A stretch of 64,000 nt of DNA from Macropodus opercularis (GCA_030770545.1 JAUCMP010000028.1:13783501-13847500), one strand, 5' to 3'; positions 20,120-32,632 are shown, counted from the first letter of the stretch. The notes: generated from the sequence alone by a model not told the origin. Program-made: numbers and translations.

Positions 20120-20769
20120 CCAGAGTTTTGTGAAAGTAACAGAGAAATACACCGGCGTCGAGAGACGACCCCTCCCAAGTCTTTCTCGTGGCCTCGCGTT
20201 TTGTGCACGCAGAGCTGCAGAGTGTCCTGCCTGTGTCACTTTATATGCGTGAGTGTCAATCAATCAATCAATCAAACTTTATTTATAGAGCGCCACATCC
20301 CAACACAGAGTTGTCCAAGGCGCTTAACAGACAATAACACCAATAATAAACAATATTAAAACAGATAGGCATACAAGCCTATCTGTGTGAGTGTGTTTGT
20401 GGTTCGATGCTTTGAAACGCATGCGTTGCCATGTGTGGGTGTAACTTCATGTAAAACTTCATGTAAACAATATTAAAACAGATAGGCATACAAGCCTATC
20501 TGTGTGAGTGTGTTTGTGGTTCGATGCTTTGAAACGCATGCGTTGCCATGTGTGGGTGTAACGTCATGTACGCGCGTCAGCACAGGCCCTGACGCTCAGC
20601 GGGCCTGCAGTGGATCGTCATGTGGAAGATCTGGGGGCGTGCAAGGAGAGCACGGCTGTGGGCGGTGCTAAGCACACGGCGCTTTCTCGCTGCCAGTTCA
20701 ACACACTGCACCGCGACCAGCGAGGGGCGCCCAAAAGAGGCGGCCTCTGGCATCACGAGCATGCAGGTC

Positions 20770-20957
20770 ATCGCTTCTCGGCCTTTTGGCTAAGATCAAG
20801 TGTAGTATCTGTTCTTATCAGTTTAATATCTGATACGTCCCCTACCCGGGGACCATATATTAAATTGCTTTTTGGAGCAGGGAGGTGGAACAGGGGCTTG
20901 CTCCGTCCACTCCACGCATCGACCTGGTATTGCAGCGCTTCTGGGAACGGTGCACCC
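20770..20957 (+). ncRNA. RNU2: U2 snRNA (unit 13)
   Basis: No RNA variant seen; PSE C at -56. Confidence 0.97.
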
Positions 20958-21263
20958 CCACACTCTGTGTTCAACGCCAAGCCATTGTCATTGCGCTCCG
21001 CTCTGTCGGGCTCACCTTCTGTCCAGCCTATGGGATTTCCTGTGGGAAAAGGCAGCAATGCATGATGGGACAAGTTTGCTCCCCTTTGGGAGAAAACAAC
21101 AAGACAGAGAAAGAACAGCGACTAACGTTCGCCAGCCTTTACTGAAAAGTACAACTGGTGCAGACCGGTAGGCTCCGCAAAGCTGCCTTCTTCCCACTGT
21201 CAGCACCGTCAGTGAGCGTGGTTAGTCCCGGAGAGAGCTCCCTGAGTGCGAGCGGAGCAAGTC

Positions 21264-21426
21264 ATACTTACCTGGCAGGGGAGATACCATGATCAAGAAG
21301 GTGGTTCACCCAGGGCGAGGCTCAGCCATTGCACACCGGCTGTCTGACCCCTGCGAATTCCCCAAATGCGGGAATCTCGACTGCATAATTTGTGGTAGTG
21401 GGGGACTGCGTTCGCGCTCTCCCCTC
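21264..21426 (+). ncRNA. RNU1: U1 snRNA (unit 13)
   Basis: UUCG loop IV; 3' box T at +18, last copy of this form. Confidence 0.97.
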
Positions 21427-21598
21427 GTCAGCTGTCAAAGACATAAGCCTAGTCGTGAGCCACTCTGATTGCACAGAGCCTATCGGGCGCATGGCTCCGG
21501 GCAAGGGGAGGGGCCTAGCAAGCGGCGATAGCTGGGCCTTCCGTGACGGCTGTGGCTGGGAAGACGAGGGGCCTCTGCTTCGCTTTGAGGCCCGGGCC

Positions 21599-21720
21599 AT
21601 CTTCGCTCCGGTTTCTCTTCATAACGCACAAGTCTTTCGCCTTTTACTAAAGATTTCCGTGGAGAGGAACTCAAACGGGTTGAGTCAATTTTTGCTGGGC
21701 TTTGCCCCTCGGCAGAGCCG
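21599..21720 (+). ncRNA. RNU5: U5 snRNA (unit 13)
   Basis: nt 15 U. Confidence 0.93.
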
Positions 21721-22370
21721 CCAGAGTTTTGTGAAAGTAACAGAGAAATACACCGGCGTCGAGAGACGACCCCTCCCAAGTCTTTCTCGTGGCCTCGCGT
21801 TTTGTGCACGCAGAGCTGCAGAGTGTCCTGCCTGTGTCACTTTATATGCGTGAGTGTCAATCAATCAATCAATCAAACTTTATTTATAGAGCGCCACATC
21901 CCAACACAGAGTTGTCCAAGGCGCTTAACAGACAATAACACCAATAATAAACAATATTAAAACAGATAGGCATACAAGCCTATCTGTGTGAGTGTGTTTG
22001 TGGTTCGATGCTTTGAAACGCATGCGTTGCCATGTGTGGGTGTAACTTCATGTAAAACTTCATGTAAACAATATTAAAACAGATAGGCATACAAGCCTAT
22101 CTGTGTGAGTGTGTTTGTGGTTCGATGCTTTGAAACGCATGCGTTGCCATGTGTGGGTGTAACGTCATGTACGCGCGTCAGCACAGGCCCTGACGCTCAG
22201 CGGGCCTGCAGTGGATCGTCATGTGGAAGATCTGGGGGCGTGCAAGGAGAGCACGGCTGTGGGCGGTGCTAAGCAGACGGCGCTTTCTCGCTGCCAGTTC
22301 AACACACTGCACCGCGACCAGCGAGGGGCGCCCAAAAGAGGCGGCCTCTGGCATCACGAGCATGCAGGTC

Positions 22371-22558
22371 ATCGCTTCTCGGCCTTTTGGCTAAGATCAA
22401 GTGTAGTATCTGTTCTTATCAGTTTAATATCTGATACGTCCCCTACCCGGGGACCATATATTAAATTGCTTTTTGGAGCAGGGAGGTGGAACAGGGGCTT
22501 GCTCCGTCCACTCCACGCATCGACCTGGTATTGCAGCGCTTCTGGGAACGGTGCACCC
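22371..22558 (+). ncRNA. RNU2: U2 snRNA (unit 14)
   Basis: Upstream G at -95 (22276), last copy of this form; PSE C at -56. Confidence 0.97.
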
Positions 22559-22864
22559 CCACACTCTGTGTTCAACGCCAAGCCATTGTCATTGCGCTCC
22601 GCTCTGTCGGGCTCACCTTCTGTCCAGCCTATGGGATTTCCTGTGGGAAAAGGCAGCAATGCATGATGGGACAAGTTTGCTCCCCTTTGGGAGAAAACAA
22701 CAAGACAGAGAAAGAACAGCGACTAACGTTCGCCAGCCTTTACTGAAAAGTACAACTGGTGCAGACCGGTAGGCTCCGCAAAGCTGCCTTCTTCCCACTG
22801 TCAGCACCGTCAGTGAGCGTGGTTAGTCCCGGAGAGAGCTCCCTGAGTGCGAGCGGAGCAAGTC

Positions 22865-23027
22865 ATACTTACCTGGCAGGGGAGATACCATGATCAAGAA
22901 GGTGGTTCACCCAGGGCGAGGCTCAGCCATTGCACACCGGCTGTCTGACCCCTGCGAATTCCCCAAATGCGGGAATCTCGACTGCATAATTTGTGGTAGT
23001 GGGGGACTGCGTTCGCGCTCTCCCCTC
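22865..23027 (+). ncRNA. RNU1: U1 snRNA (unit 14)
   Basis: UUCG loop IV; 3' box A at +18. Confidence 0.97.
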
Positions 23028-23199
23028 GTCAGCTGTCAAAGACAAAAGCCTAGTCGTGAGCCACTCTGATTGCACAGAGCCTATCGGGCGCATGGCTCCG
23101 GGCAAGGGGAGGGGCCTAGCAAGCGGCGATAGCTGGGCCTTCCGTGACGGCTGTGGCTGGGAAGACGAGGGGCCTCTGCTTCGCTTTGAGGCCCGGGCC

Positions 23200-23321
23200 A
23201 TCTTCGCTCCGGTTTCTCTTCATAACGCACAAGTCTTTCGCCTTTTACTAAAGATTTCCGTGGAGAGGAACTCAAACGGGTTGAGTCAATTTTTGCTGGG
23301 CTTTGCCCCTCGGCAGAGCCG
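23200..23321 (+). ncRNA. RNU5: U5 snRNA (unit 14)
   Basis: nt 15 U although the -95 marker is that of units 8 and 10; looks like a junction unit. Confidence 0.93.
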
Positions 23322-23971
23322 CCAGAGTTTTGTGAAAGTAACAGAGAAATACACCGGCGTCGAGAGACGACCCCTCCCAAGTCTTTCTCGTGGCCTCGCG
23401 TTTTGTGCACGCAGAGCTGCAGAGTGTCCTGCCTGTGTCACTTTATATGCGTGAGTGTCAATCAATCAATCAATCAAACTTTATTTATAGAGCGCCACAT
23501 CCCAACACAGAGTTGTCCAAGGCGCTTAACAGACAATAACACCAATAATAAACAATATTAAAACAGATAGGCATACAAGCCTATCTGTGTGAGTGTGTTT
23601 GTGGTTCGATGCTTTGAAACGCATGCGTTGCCATGTGTGGGTGTAACTTCATGTAAAACTTCATGTAAACAATATTAAAACAGATAGGCATACAAGCCTA
23701 TCTGTGTGAGTGTGTTTGTGGTTCGATGCTTTGAAACGCATGCGTTGCCATGTGTGGGTGTAACGTCATGTACGCGCGTCAGCACAGGCCCTGACGCTCA
23801 GCGGGCCTGCAGTGGATCGTCATGTGGAAGATCTGGGGGCGTGCAAGGAGAGCACGGCTGTGGGCGGTGCTAAGCACACGGCGCTTTCTCGCTGCCAGTT
23901 CAACACACTGCACCGTGACCAGCGAGGGGCGCCCAAAAGAGGCGGCCTCTGGCATCACGAGCATGCAGGTC

Positions 23972-24159
23972 ATCGCTTCTCGGCCTTTTGGCTAAGATCA
24001 AGTGTAGTATCTGTTCTTATCAGTTTAATATCTGATACGTCCCCTACCCGGGGACCATATATTAAATTGCTTTTTGGAGCAGGGAGGTGGAACAGGGGCT
24101 TGCTCCGTCCACTCCACGCATCGACCTGGTATTGCAGCGCTTCTGGGAACGGTGCACCC
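23972..24159 (+). ncRNA. RNU2: U2 snRNA (unit 15)
   Basis: PSE T at -56; RNA unchanged. Confidence 0.97.
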
Positions 24160-24465
24160 CCACACTCTGTGTTCAACGCCAAGCCATTGTCATTGCGCTC
24201 CGCTCTGTCGGGCTCACCTTCTGTCCAGCCTATGGGATTTCCTGTGGGAAAAGGCAGCAATGCATGATGGGACAAGTTTGCTCCCCTTTGGGAGAAAACA
24301 ACAAGACAGAGAAAGAACAGCGACTAACGTTCGCCAGCCTTTACTGAAAAGTACAACTGGTGCAGACCGGTAGGCTCCGCAAAGCTGCCTTCTTTCCACT
24401 GTCAGCACCGTCAGTGAGCGTGGTTAGTCCCGGAGAGAGCTCCCTGAGTGCGAGCGGAGCAAGTC

Positions 24466-24628
24466 ATACTTACCTGGCAGGGGAGATACCATGATCAAGA
24501 AGGTGGTTCACCCAGGGCGAGGCTCAGCCATTGCACACCGGCTGTCTGACCCCTGCGAATTCCCCAAATGCGGGAATCTCGACTGCATAATTTGTGGTAG
24601 TGGGGGACTGCGTTCGCGCTCTCCCCTC
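24466..24628 (+). ncRNA. RNU1: U1 snRNA (unit 15)
   Basis: UUCG loop IV. A unique C-to-T change at 24395 lies at -71, just outside the PSE. Confidence 0.97.
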
Positions 24629-24800
24629 GTCAGCTGTCAAAGACAAAAGCCTAGTCGTGAGCCACTCTGATTGCACAGAGCCTATCGGGCGCATGGCTCC
24701 GGGCAAGGGGAGGGGCCTAGCAAGCGGCGATAGCTGGGCCTTCCGTGACGGCTGTGGCTGGGAAGACGAGGGGCCTCTGCTTCGCTTTGAGGCCCGGGCC

Positions 24801-24922
24801 ATCTTCGCTCCGGTTTCTCTTCATAACGCACAAGTCTTTCGCCTTTTACTAAAGATTTCCGTGGAGAGGAACTCAAACGGGTTGAGTCAATTTTTGCTGG
24901 GCTTTGCCCCTCGGCAGAGCCG
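24801..24922 (+). ncRNA. RNU5: U5 snRNA (unit 15)
   Basis: nt 15 U. Confidence 0.93.
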
Positions 24923-25572
24923 CCAGAGTTTTGTGAAAGTAACAGAGAAATACACCGGCGTCGAGAGACGACCCCTCCCAAGTCTTTCTCGTGGCCTCGC
25001 GTTTTGTGCACGCAGAGCTGCAGAGTGTCCTGCCTGTGTCACTTTATATGCGTGAGTGTCAATCAATCAATCAATCAAACTTTATTTATAGAGCGCCACA
25101 TCCCAACACAGAGTTGTCCAAGGCGCTTAACAGACAATAACACCAATAATAAACAATATTAAAACAGATAGGCATACAAGCCTATCTGTGTGAGTGTGTT
25201 TGTGGTTCGATGCTTTGAAACGCATGCGTTGCCATGTGTGGGTGTAACTTCATGTAAAACTTCATGTAAACAATATTAAAACAGATAGGCATACAAGCCT
25301 ATCTGTGTGAGTGTGTTTGTGGTTCGATGCTTTGAAACGCATGCGTTGCCATGTGTGGGTGTAACGTCATGTACGCGCGTCAGCACAGGCCCTGACGCTC
25401 AGCGGGCCTGCAGTGGATCGTCATGTGGAAGATCTGGGGGCGTGCAAGGAGAGCACGGCTGTGGGCGGTGCTAAGCACACGGCGCTTTCTCGCTGCCAGT
25501 TCAACACACTGCACCGCGACCAGCGAGGGGCGCCCAAAAGAGGCGGCCTCTGGCATCACGAGCATGCAGGTC

Positions 25573-25760
25573 ATCGCTTCTCGGCCTTTTGGCTAAGATC
25601 AAGTGTAGTATCTGTTCTTATCAGTTTAATATCTGATACGTCCCCTACCCGGGGACCATATATTAAATTGCTTTTTGGAGCAGGGAGGTGGAACAGGGGC
25701 TTGCTCCGTCCACTCCACGCATCGACCTGGTATTGCAGCGCTTCTGGGAACGGTGCACCC
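25573..25760 (+). ncRNA. RNU2: U2 snRNA (unit 16)
   Basis: No RNA variant seen; PSE C at -56. Confidence 0.97.
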
Positions 25761-26066
25761 CCACACTCTGTGTTCAACGCCAAGCCATTGTCATTGCGCT
25801 CCGCTCTGTCGGGCTCACCTTCTGTCCAGCCTATGGGATTTCCTGTGGGAAAAGGCAGCAATGCATGATGGGACAAGTTTGCTCCCCTTTGGGAGAAAAC
25901 AACAAGACAGAGAAAGAACAGCGACTAACGTTCGCCAGCCTTTACTGAAAAGTACAACTGGTGCAGACCGGTAGGCTCCGCAAAGCTGCCTTCTTCCCAC
26001 TGTCAGCACCGTCAGTGAGCGTGGTTAGTCCCGGAGAGAGCTCCCTGAGTGCGAGCGGAGCAAGTC

Positions 26067-26229
26067 ATACTTACCTGGCAGGGGAGATACCATGATCAAG
26101 AAGGTGGTTCACCCAGGGCGAGGCTCAGCCATTGCACACCGGCTGTCTGACCCCTGCGAATTCCCCAAATGCGGGAATCTCGACTGCATAATTTGTGGTA
26201 GTGGGGGACTGCGTTCGCGCTCTCCCCTC
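26067..26229 (+). ncRNA. RNU1: U1 snRNA (unit 16)
   Basis: UUCG loop IV; 3' box A at +18. Confidence 0.97.
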
Positions 26230-26401
26230 GTCAGCTGTCAAAGACAAAAGCCTAGTCGTGAGCCACTCTGATTGCACAGAGCCTATCGGGCGCATGGCTC
26301 CGGGCAAGGGGAGGGGCCTAGCAAGCGGCGATAGCTGGGCCTTCCGTGACGGCTGTGGCTGGGAAGACGAGGGGCCTCTGCTTCGCTTTGAGGCCCGGGC
26401 C

Positions 26402-26523
26402 ATCTTCGCTCCGGTTTCTCTTCATAACGCACAAGTCTTTCGCCTTTTACTAAAGATTTCCGTGGAGAGGAACTCAAACGGGTTGAGTCAATTTTTGCTG
26501 GGCTTTGCCCCTCGGCAGAGCCG
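26402..26523 (+). ncRNA. RNU5: U5 snRNA (unit 16)
   Basis: nt 15 U. Confidence 0.93.
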
Positions 26524-27173
26524 CCAGAGTTTTGTGAAAGTAACAGAGAAATACACCGGCGTCGAGAGACGACCCCTCCCAAGTCTTTCTCGTGGCCTCG
26601 CGTTTTGTGCACGCAGAGCTGCAGAGTGTCCTGCCTGTGTCACTTTATATGCGTGAGTGTCAATCAATCAATCAATCAAACTTTATTTATAGAGCGCCAC
26701 ATCCCAACACAGAGTTGTCCAAGGCGCTTAACAGACAATAACACCAATAATAAACAATATTAAAACAGATAGGCATACAAGCCTATCTGTGTGAGTGTGT
26801 TTGTGGTTCGATGCTTTGAAACGCATGCGTTGCCATGTGTGGGTGTAACTTCATGTAAAACTTCATGTAAACAATATTAAAACAGATAGGCATACAAGCC
26901 TATCTGTGTGAGTGTGTTTGTGGTTCGATGCTTTGAAACGCATGCGTTGCCATGTGTGGGTGTAACGTCATGTACGCGCGTCAGCACAGGCCCTGACGCT
27001 CAGCGGGCCTGCAGTGGATCGTCATGTGGAAGATCTGGGGGCGTGCAAGGAGAGCACGGCTGTGGGCGGTGCTAAGCACACGGCGCTTTCTCGCTGCCAG
27101 TTCAACACACTGCACCGTGACCAGCGAGGGGCGCCCAAAAGAGGCGGCCTCTGGCATCACGAGCATGCAGGTC

Positions 27174-27361
27174 ATCGCTTCTCGGCCTTTTGGCTAAGAT
27201 CAAGTGTAGTATCTGTTCTTATCAGTTTAATATCTGATACGTCCCCTACCCGGGGACCATATATTAAATTGCTTTTTGGAGCAGGGAGGTGGAACAGGGG
27301 CTTGCTCCGTCCACTCCACGCATCGACCTGGTATTGCAGCGCTTCTGGGAACGGTGCACCC
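27174..27361 (+). ncRNA. RNU2: U2 snRNA (unit 17)
   Basis: PSE T at -56; RNA unchanged. Confidence 0.97.
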
Positions 27362-27667
27362 CCACACTCTGTGTTCAACGCCAAGCCATTGTCATTGCGC
27401 TCCGCTCTGTCGGGCTCACCTTCTGTCCAGCCTATGGGATTTCCTGTGGGAAAAGGCAGCAATGCATGATGGGACAAGTTTGCTCCCCTTTGGGAGAAAA
27501 CAACAAGACAGAGAAAGAACAGCGACTAACGTTCGCCAGCCTTTACTGAAAAGTATAACTGGTGCAGACCGGTAGGCTCCGCAAAGCTGCCTTCTTCCCA
27601 CTGTCAGCACCGTCAGTGAGCGTGGTTAGTCCCGGAGAGAGCTCCCTGAGTGCGAGCGGAGCAAGTC

Positions 27668-27830
27668 ATACTTACCTGGCAGGGGAGATACCATGATCAA
27701 GAAGGTGGTTCACCCAGGGCGAGGCTCAGCCATTGCACACTGGCTGTCTGACCCCTGCGAATTCCCCAAATGCGGGAATCTCGACTGCATAATTTGTGGT
27801 AGTGGGGGACTGCGTTTGCGCTCTCCCCTC
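27668..27830 (+). ncRNA. RNU1: U1 snRNA, UUUG loop IV and C74U (unit 17)
   Basis: Two changes in the RNA: nt 150 U (27817) makes loop IV UUUG, and nt 74 U (27741) changes the last base of loop II, outside the AUUGCAC core. A spacer change lies at 27556. The most diverged U1 here. Confidence 0.96.
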
Positions 27831-28002
27831 GTCAGCTGTCAAAGACAAAAGCCTAGTCGTGAGCCACTCTGATTGCACAGAGCCTATCGGGCGCATGGCT
27901 CCGGGCAAGGGGAGGGGCCTAGCAAGCGGCGATAGCTGGGCCTTCCGTGACGGCTGTGGCTGGGAAGACGAGGGGCCTCTGCTTCGCTTTGAGGCCCGGG
28001 CC

Positions 28003-28124
28003 ATCTTCGCTCCGGTTTCTCTTCATAACGCACAAGTCTTTCGCCTTTTACTAAAGATTTCCGTGGAGAGGAACTCAAACGGGTTGAGTCAATTTTTGCT
28101 GGGCTTTGCCCCTCGGCAGAGCCG
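28003..28124 (+). ncRNA. RNU5: U5 snRNA (unit 17)
   Basis: nt 15 U. Confidence 0.93.
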
Positions 28125-28774
28125 CCAGAGTTTTGTGAAAGTAACAGAGAAATACACCGGCGTCGAGAGACGACCCCTCCCAAGTCTTTCTCGTGGCCTC
28201 GCGTTTTGTGCACGCAGAGCTGCAGAGTGTCCTGCCTGTGTCACTTTATATGCGTGAGTGTCAATCAATCAATCAATCAAACTTTATTTATAGAGCGCCA
28301 CATCCCAACACAGAGTTGTCCAAGGCGCTTAACAGACAATAACACCAATAATAAACAATATTAAAACAGATAGGCATACAAGCCTATCTGTGTGAGTGTG
28401 TTTGTGGTTCGATGCTTTGAAACGCATGCGTTGCCATGTGTGGGTGTAACTTCATGTAAAACTTCATGTAAACAATATTAAAACAGATAGGCATACAAGC
28501 CTATCTGTGTGAGTGTGTTTGTGGTTCGATGCTTTGAAACGCATGCGTTGCCATGTGTGGGTGTAACGTCATGTACGCGCGTCAGCACAGGCCCTGACGC
28601 TCAGCGGGCCTGCAGTGGATCGTCATGTGGAAGATCTGGGGGCGTGCAAGGAGAGCACGGCTGTGGGCGGTGCTAAGCACACGGCGCTTTCTCGCTGCCA
28701 GTTCAACACACTGCACCGCGACCAGCGAGGGGCGCCCAAAAGAGGCGGCCTCTGGCATCACGAGCATGCAGGTC

Positions 28775-28962
28775 ATCGCTTCTCGGCCTTTTGGCTAAGA
28801 TCAAGTGTAGTATCTGTTCTTATCAGTTTAATATCTGATACGTCCCCTACCCGGGGACCATATATTAAATTGCTTTTTGGAGCAGGGAGGTGGAACAGGG
28901 GCTTGCTCCGTCCACTCCACGCATCGACCTGGTATTGCAGCGCTTCTGGGAACGGTGCACCC
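28775..28962 (+). ncRNA. RNU2: U2 snRNA (unit 18)
   Basis: No RNA variant seen; PSE C at -56. Unit is 1,600 bp: one A lost from the A-run near 29965. Confidence 0.97.
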
Positions 28963-29268
28963 CCACACTCTGTGTTCAACGCCAAGCCATTGTCATTGCG
29001 CTCCGCTCTGTCGGGCTCACCTTCTGTCCAGCCTATGGGATTTCCTGTGGGAAAAGGCAGCAATGCATGATGGGACAAGTTTGCTCCCCTTTGGGAGAAA
29101 ACAACAAGACAGAGAAAGAACAGCGACTAACGTTCGCCAGCCTTTACTGAAAAGTACAACTGGTGCAGACCGGTAGGCTCCGCAAAGCTGCCTTCTTCCC
29201 ACTGTCAGCACCGTCAGTGAGCGTGGTTAGTCCCGGAGAGAGCTCCCTGAGTGCGAGCGGAGCAAGTC

Positions 29269-29431
29269 ATACTTACCTGGCAGGGGAGATACCATGATCA
29301 AGAAGGTGGTTCACCCAGGGCGAGGCTCAGCCATTGCACACCGGCTGTCTGACCCCTGCGAATTCCCCAAATGCGGGAATCTCGACTGCATAATTTGTGG
29401 TAGTGGGGGACTGCGTTCGCGCTCTCCCCTC
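29269..29431 (+). ncRNA. RNU1: U1 snRNA (unit 18)
   Basis: UUCG loop IV. Confidence 0.97.
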
Positions 29432-29603
29432 GTCAGCTGTCAAAGACAAAAGCCTAGTCGTGAGCCACTCTGATTGCACAGAGCCTATCGGGCGCATGGC
29501 TCCGGGCAAGGGGAGGGGCCTAGCAAGCGGCGATAGCTGGGCCTTCCGTGACGGCTGTGGCTGGGAAGACGAGGGGCCTCTGCTTCGCTTTGAGGCCCGG
29601 GCC

Positions 29604-29725
29604 ATCTTCGCTCCGGTTTCTCTTCATAACGCACAAGTCTTTCGCCTTTTACTAAAGATTTCCGTGGAGAGGAACTCAAACGGGTTGAGTCAATTTTTGC
29701 TGGGCTTTGCCCCTCGGCAGAGCCG
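29604..29725 (+). ncRNA. RNU5: U5 snRNA (unit 18)
   Basis: nt 15 U. Confidence 0.93.
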
Positions 29726-30374
29726 CCAGAGTTTTGTGAAAGTAACAGAGAAATACACCGGCGTCGAGAGACGACCCCTCCCAAGTCTTTCTCGTGGCCT
29801 CGCGTTTTGTGCACGCAGAGCTGCAGAGTGTCCTGCCTGTGTCACTTTATATGCGTGAGTGTCAATCAATCAATCAATCAAACTTTATTTATAGAGCGCC
29901 ACATCCCAACACAGAGTTGTCCAAGGCGCTTAACAGACAATAACACCAATAATAAACAATATTAAACAGATAGGCATACAAGCCTATCTGTGTGAGTGTG
30001 TTTGTGGTTCGATGCTTTGAAACGCATGCGTTGCCATGTGTGGGTGTAACTTCATGTAAAACTTCATGTAAACAATATTAAAACAGATAGGCATACAAGC
30101 CTATCTGTGTGAGTGTGTTTGTGGTTCGATGCTTTGAAACGCATGCGTTGCCATGTGTGGGTGTAACGTCATGTACGCGCGTCAGCACAGGCCCTGACGC
30201 TCAGCGGGCCTGCAGTGGATCGTCATGTGGAAGATCTGGGGGCGTGCAAGGAGAGCACGGCTGTGGGCGGTGCTAAGCACACGGCGCTTTCTCGCTGCCA
30301 GTTCAACACACTGCACCGTGACCAGCGAGGGGCGCCCAAAAGAGGCGGCCTCTGGCATCACGAGCATGCAGGTC

Positions 30375-30562
30375 ATCGCTTCTCGGCCTTTTGGCTAAGA
30401 TCAAGTGTAGTATCTGTTCTTATCAGTTTAATATCTGATACGTCCCCTACCCGGGGACCATATATTAAATTGCTTTTTGGAGCAGGGAGGTGGAACAGGG
30501 GCTTGCTCCGTCCACTCCACGCATCGACCTGGTATTGCAGCGCTTCTGGGAACGGTGCACCC
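30375..30562 (+). ncRNA. RNU2: U2 snRNA (unit 19)
   Basis: PSE T at -56. Confidence 0.97.
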
Positions 30563-30868
30563 CCACACTCTGTGTTCAACGCCAAGCCATTGTCATTGCG
30601 CTCCGCTCTGTCGGGCTCACCTTCTGTCCAGCCTATGGGATTTCCTGTGGGAAAAGGCAGCAATGCATGATGGGACAAGTTTGCTCCCCTTTGGGAGAAA
30701 ACAACAAGACAGAGAAAGAACAGCGACTAACGTTCGCCAGCCTTTACTGAAAAGTACAACTGGTGCAGACCGGTAGGCTCCGCAAAGCTGCCTTCTTCCC
30801 ACTGTCAGCACCGTCAGTGAGCGTGGTTAGTCCCGGAGAGAGCTCCCTGAGTGCGAGCGGAGCAAGTC

Positions 30869-31031
30869 ATACTTACCTGGCAGGGGAGATACCATGATCA
30901 AGAAGGTGGTTCACCCAGGGCGAGGCTCAGCCATTGCACACCGGCTGTCTGACCCCTGCGAATTCCCCAAATGCGGGAATCTCGACTGCATAATTTGTGG
31001 TAGTGGGGGACTGCGTTTGCGCTCTCCCCTC
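30869..31031 (+). ncRNA. RNU1: U1 snRNA, UUUG loop IV (unit 19)
   Basis: nt 150 U (31018). Confidence 0.97.
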
Positions 31032-31203
31032 GTCAGCTGTCAAAGACAAAAGCCTAGTCGTGAGCCACTCTGATTGCACAGAGCCTATCGGGCGCATGGC
31101 TCCGGGCAAGGGGAGGGGCCTAGCAAGCGGCGATAGCTGGGCCTTCCGTGACGGCTGTGGCTGGGAAGACGAGGGGCCTCTGCTTCGCTTTGAGGCCCGG
31201 GCC

Positions 31204-31325
31204 ATCTTCGCTCCGGTTTCTCTTCATAACGCACAAGTCTTTCGCCTTTTACTAAAGATTTCCGTGGAGAGGAACTCAAACGGGTTGAGTCAATTTTTGC
31301 TGGGCTTTGCCCCTCGGCAGAGCCG
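31204..31325 (+). ncRNA. RNU5: U5 snRNA (unit 19)
   Basis: nt 15 U. Confidence 0.93.
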
Positions 31326-31975
31326 CCAGAGTTTTGTGAAAGTAACAGAGAAATACACCGGCGTCGAGAGACGACCCCTCCCAAGTCTTTCTCGTGGCCT
31401 CGCGTTTTGTGCACGCAGAGCTGCAGAGTGTCCTGCCTGTGTCACTTTATATGCGTGAGTGTCAATCAATCAATCAATCAAACTTTATTTATAGAGCGCC
31501 ACATCCCAACACAGAGTTGTCCAAGGCGCTTAACAGACAATAACACCAATAATAAACAATATTAAAACAGATAGGCATACAAGCCTATCTGTGTGAGTGT
31601 GTTTGTGGTTCGATGCTTTGAAACGCATGCGTTGCCATGTGTGGGTGTAACTTCATGTAAAACTTCATGTAAACAATATTAAAACAGATAGGCATACAAG
31701 CCTATCTGTGTGAGTGTGTTTGTGGTTCGATGCTTTGAAACGCATGCGTTGCCATGTGTGGGTGTAACGTCATGTACGCGCGTCAGCACAGGCCCTGACG
31801 CTCAGCGGGCCTGCAGTGGATCGTCATGTGGAAGATCTGGGGGCGTGCAAGGAGAGCACGGCTGTGGGCGGTGCTAAGCACACGGCGCTTTCTCGCTGCC
31901 AGTTCAACACACTGCACCGCGACCAGCGAGGGGCGCCCAAAAGAGGCGGCCTCTGGCATCACGAGCATGCAGGTC

Positions 31976-32163
31976 ATCGCTTCTCGGCCTTTTGGCTAAG
32001 ATCAAGTGTAGTATCTGTTCTTATCAGTTTAATATCTGATACGTCCCCTACCCGGGGACCATATATTAAATTGCTTTTTGGAGCAGGGAGGTGGAACAGG
32101 GGCTTGCTCCGTCCACTCCACGCATCGACCTGGTATTGCAGCGCTTCTGGGAACGGTGCACCC
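31976..32163 (+). ncRNA. RNU2: U2 snRNA (unit 20)
   Basis: PSE C at -56. Confidence 0.97.
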
Positions 32164-32469
32164 CCACACTCTGTGTTCAACGCCAAGCCATTGTCATTGC
32201 GCTCCGCTCTGTCGGGCTCACCTTCTGTCCAGCCTATGGGATTTCCTGTGGGAAAAGGCAGCAATGCATGATGGGACAAGTTTGCTCCCCTTTGGGAGAA
32301 AACAACAAGACAGAGAAAGAACAGCGACTAACGTTCGCCAGCCTTTACTGAAAAGTACAACTGGTGCAGACCGGTAGGCTCCGCAAAGCTGCCTTCTTCC
32401 CACTGTCAGCACCGTCAGTGAGCGTGGTTAGTCCCGGAGAGAGCTCCCTGAGTGCGAGCGGAGCAAGTC

Positions 32470-32632
32470 ATACTTACCTGGCAGGGGAGATACCATGATC
32501 AAGAAGGTGGTTCACCCAGGGCGAGGCTCAGCCATTGCACACCGGCTGTCTGACCCCTGCGAATTCCCCAAATGCGGGAATCTCGACTGCATAATTTGTG
32601 GTAGTGGGGGACTGCGTTCGCGCTCTCCCCTC
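32470..32632 (+). ncRNA. RNU1: U1 snRNA (unit 20)
   Basis: UUCG loop IV. Confidence 0.97.
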
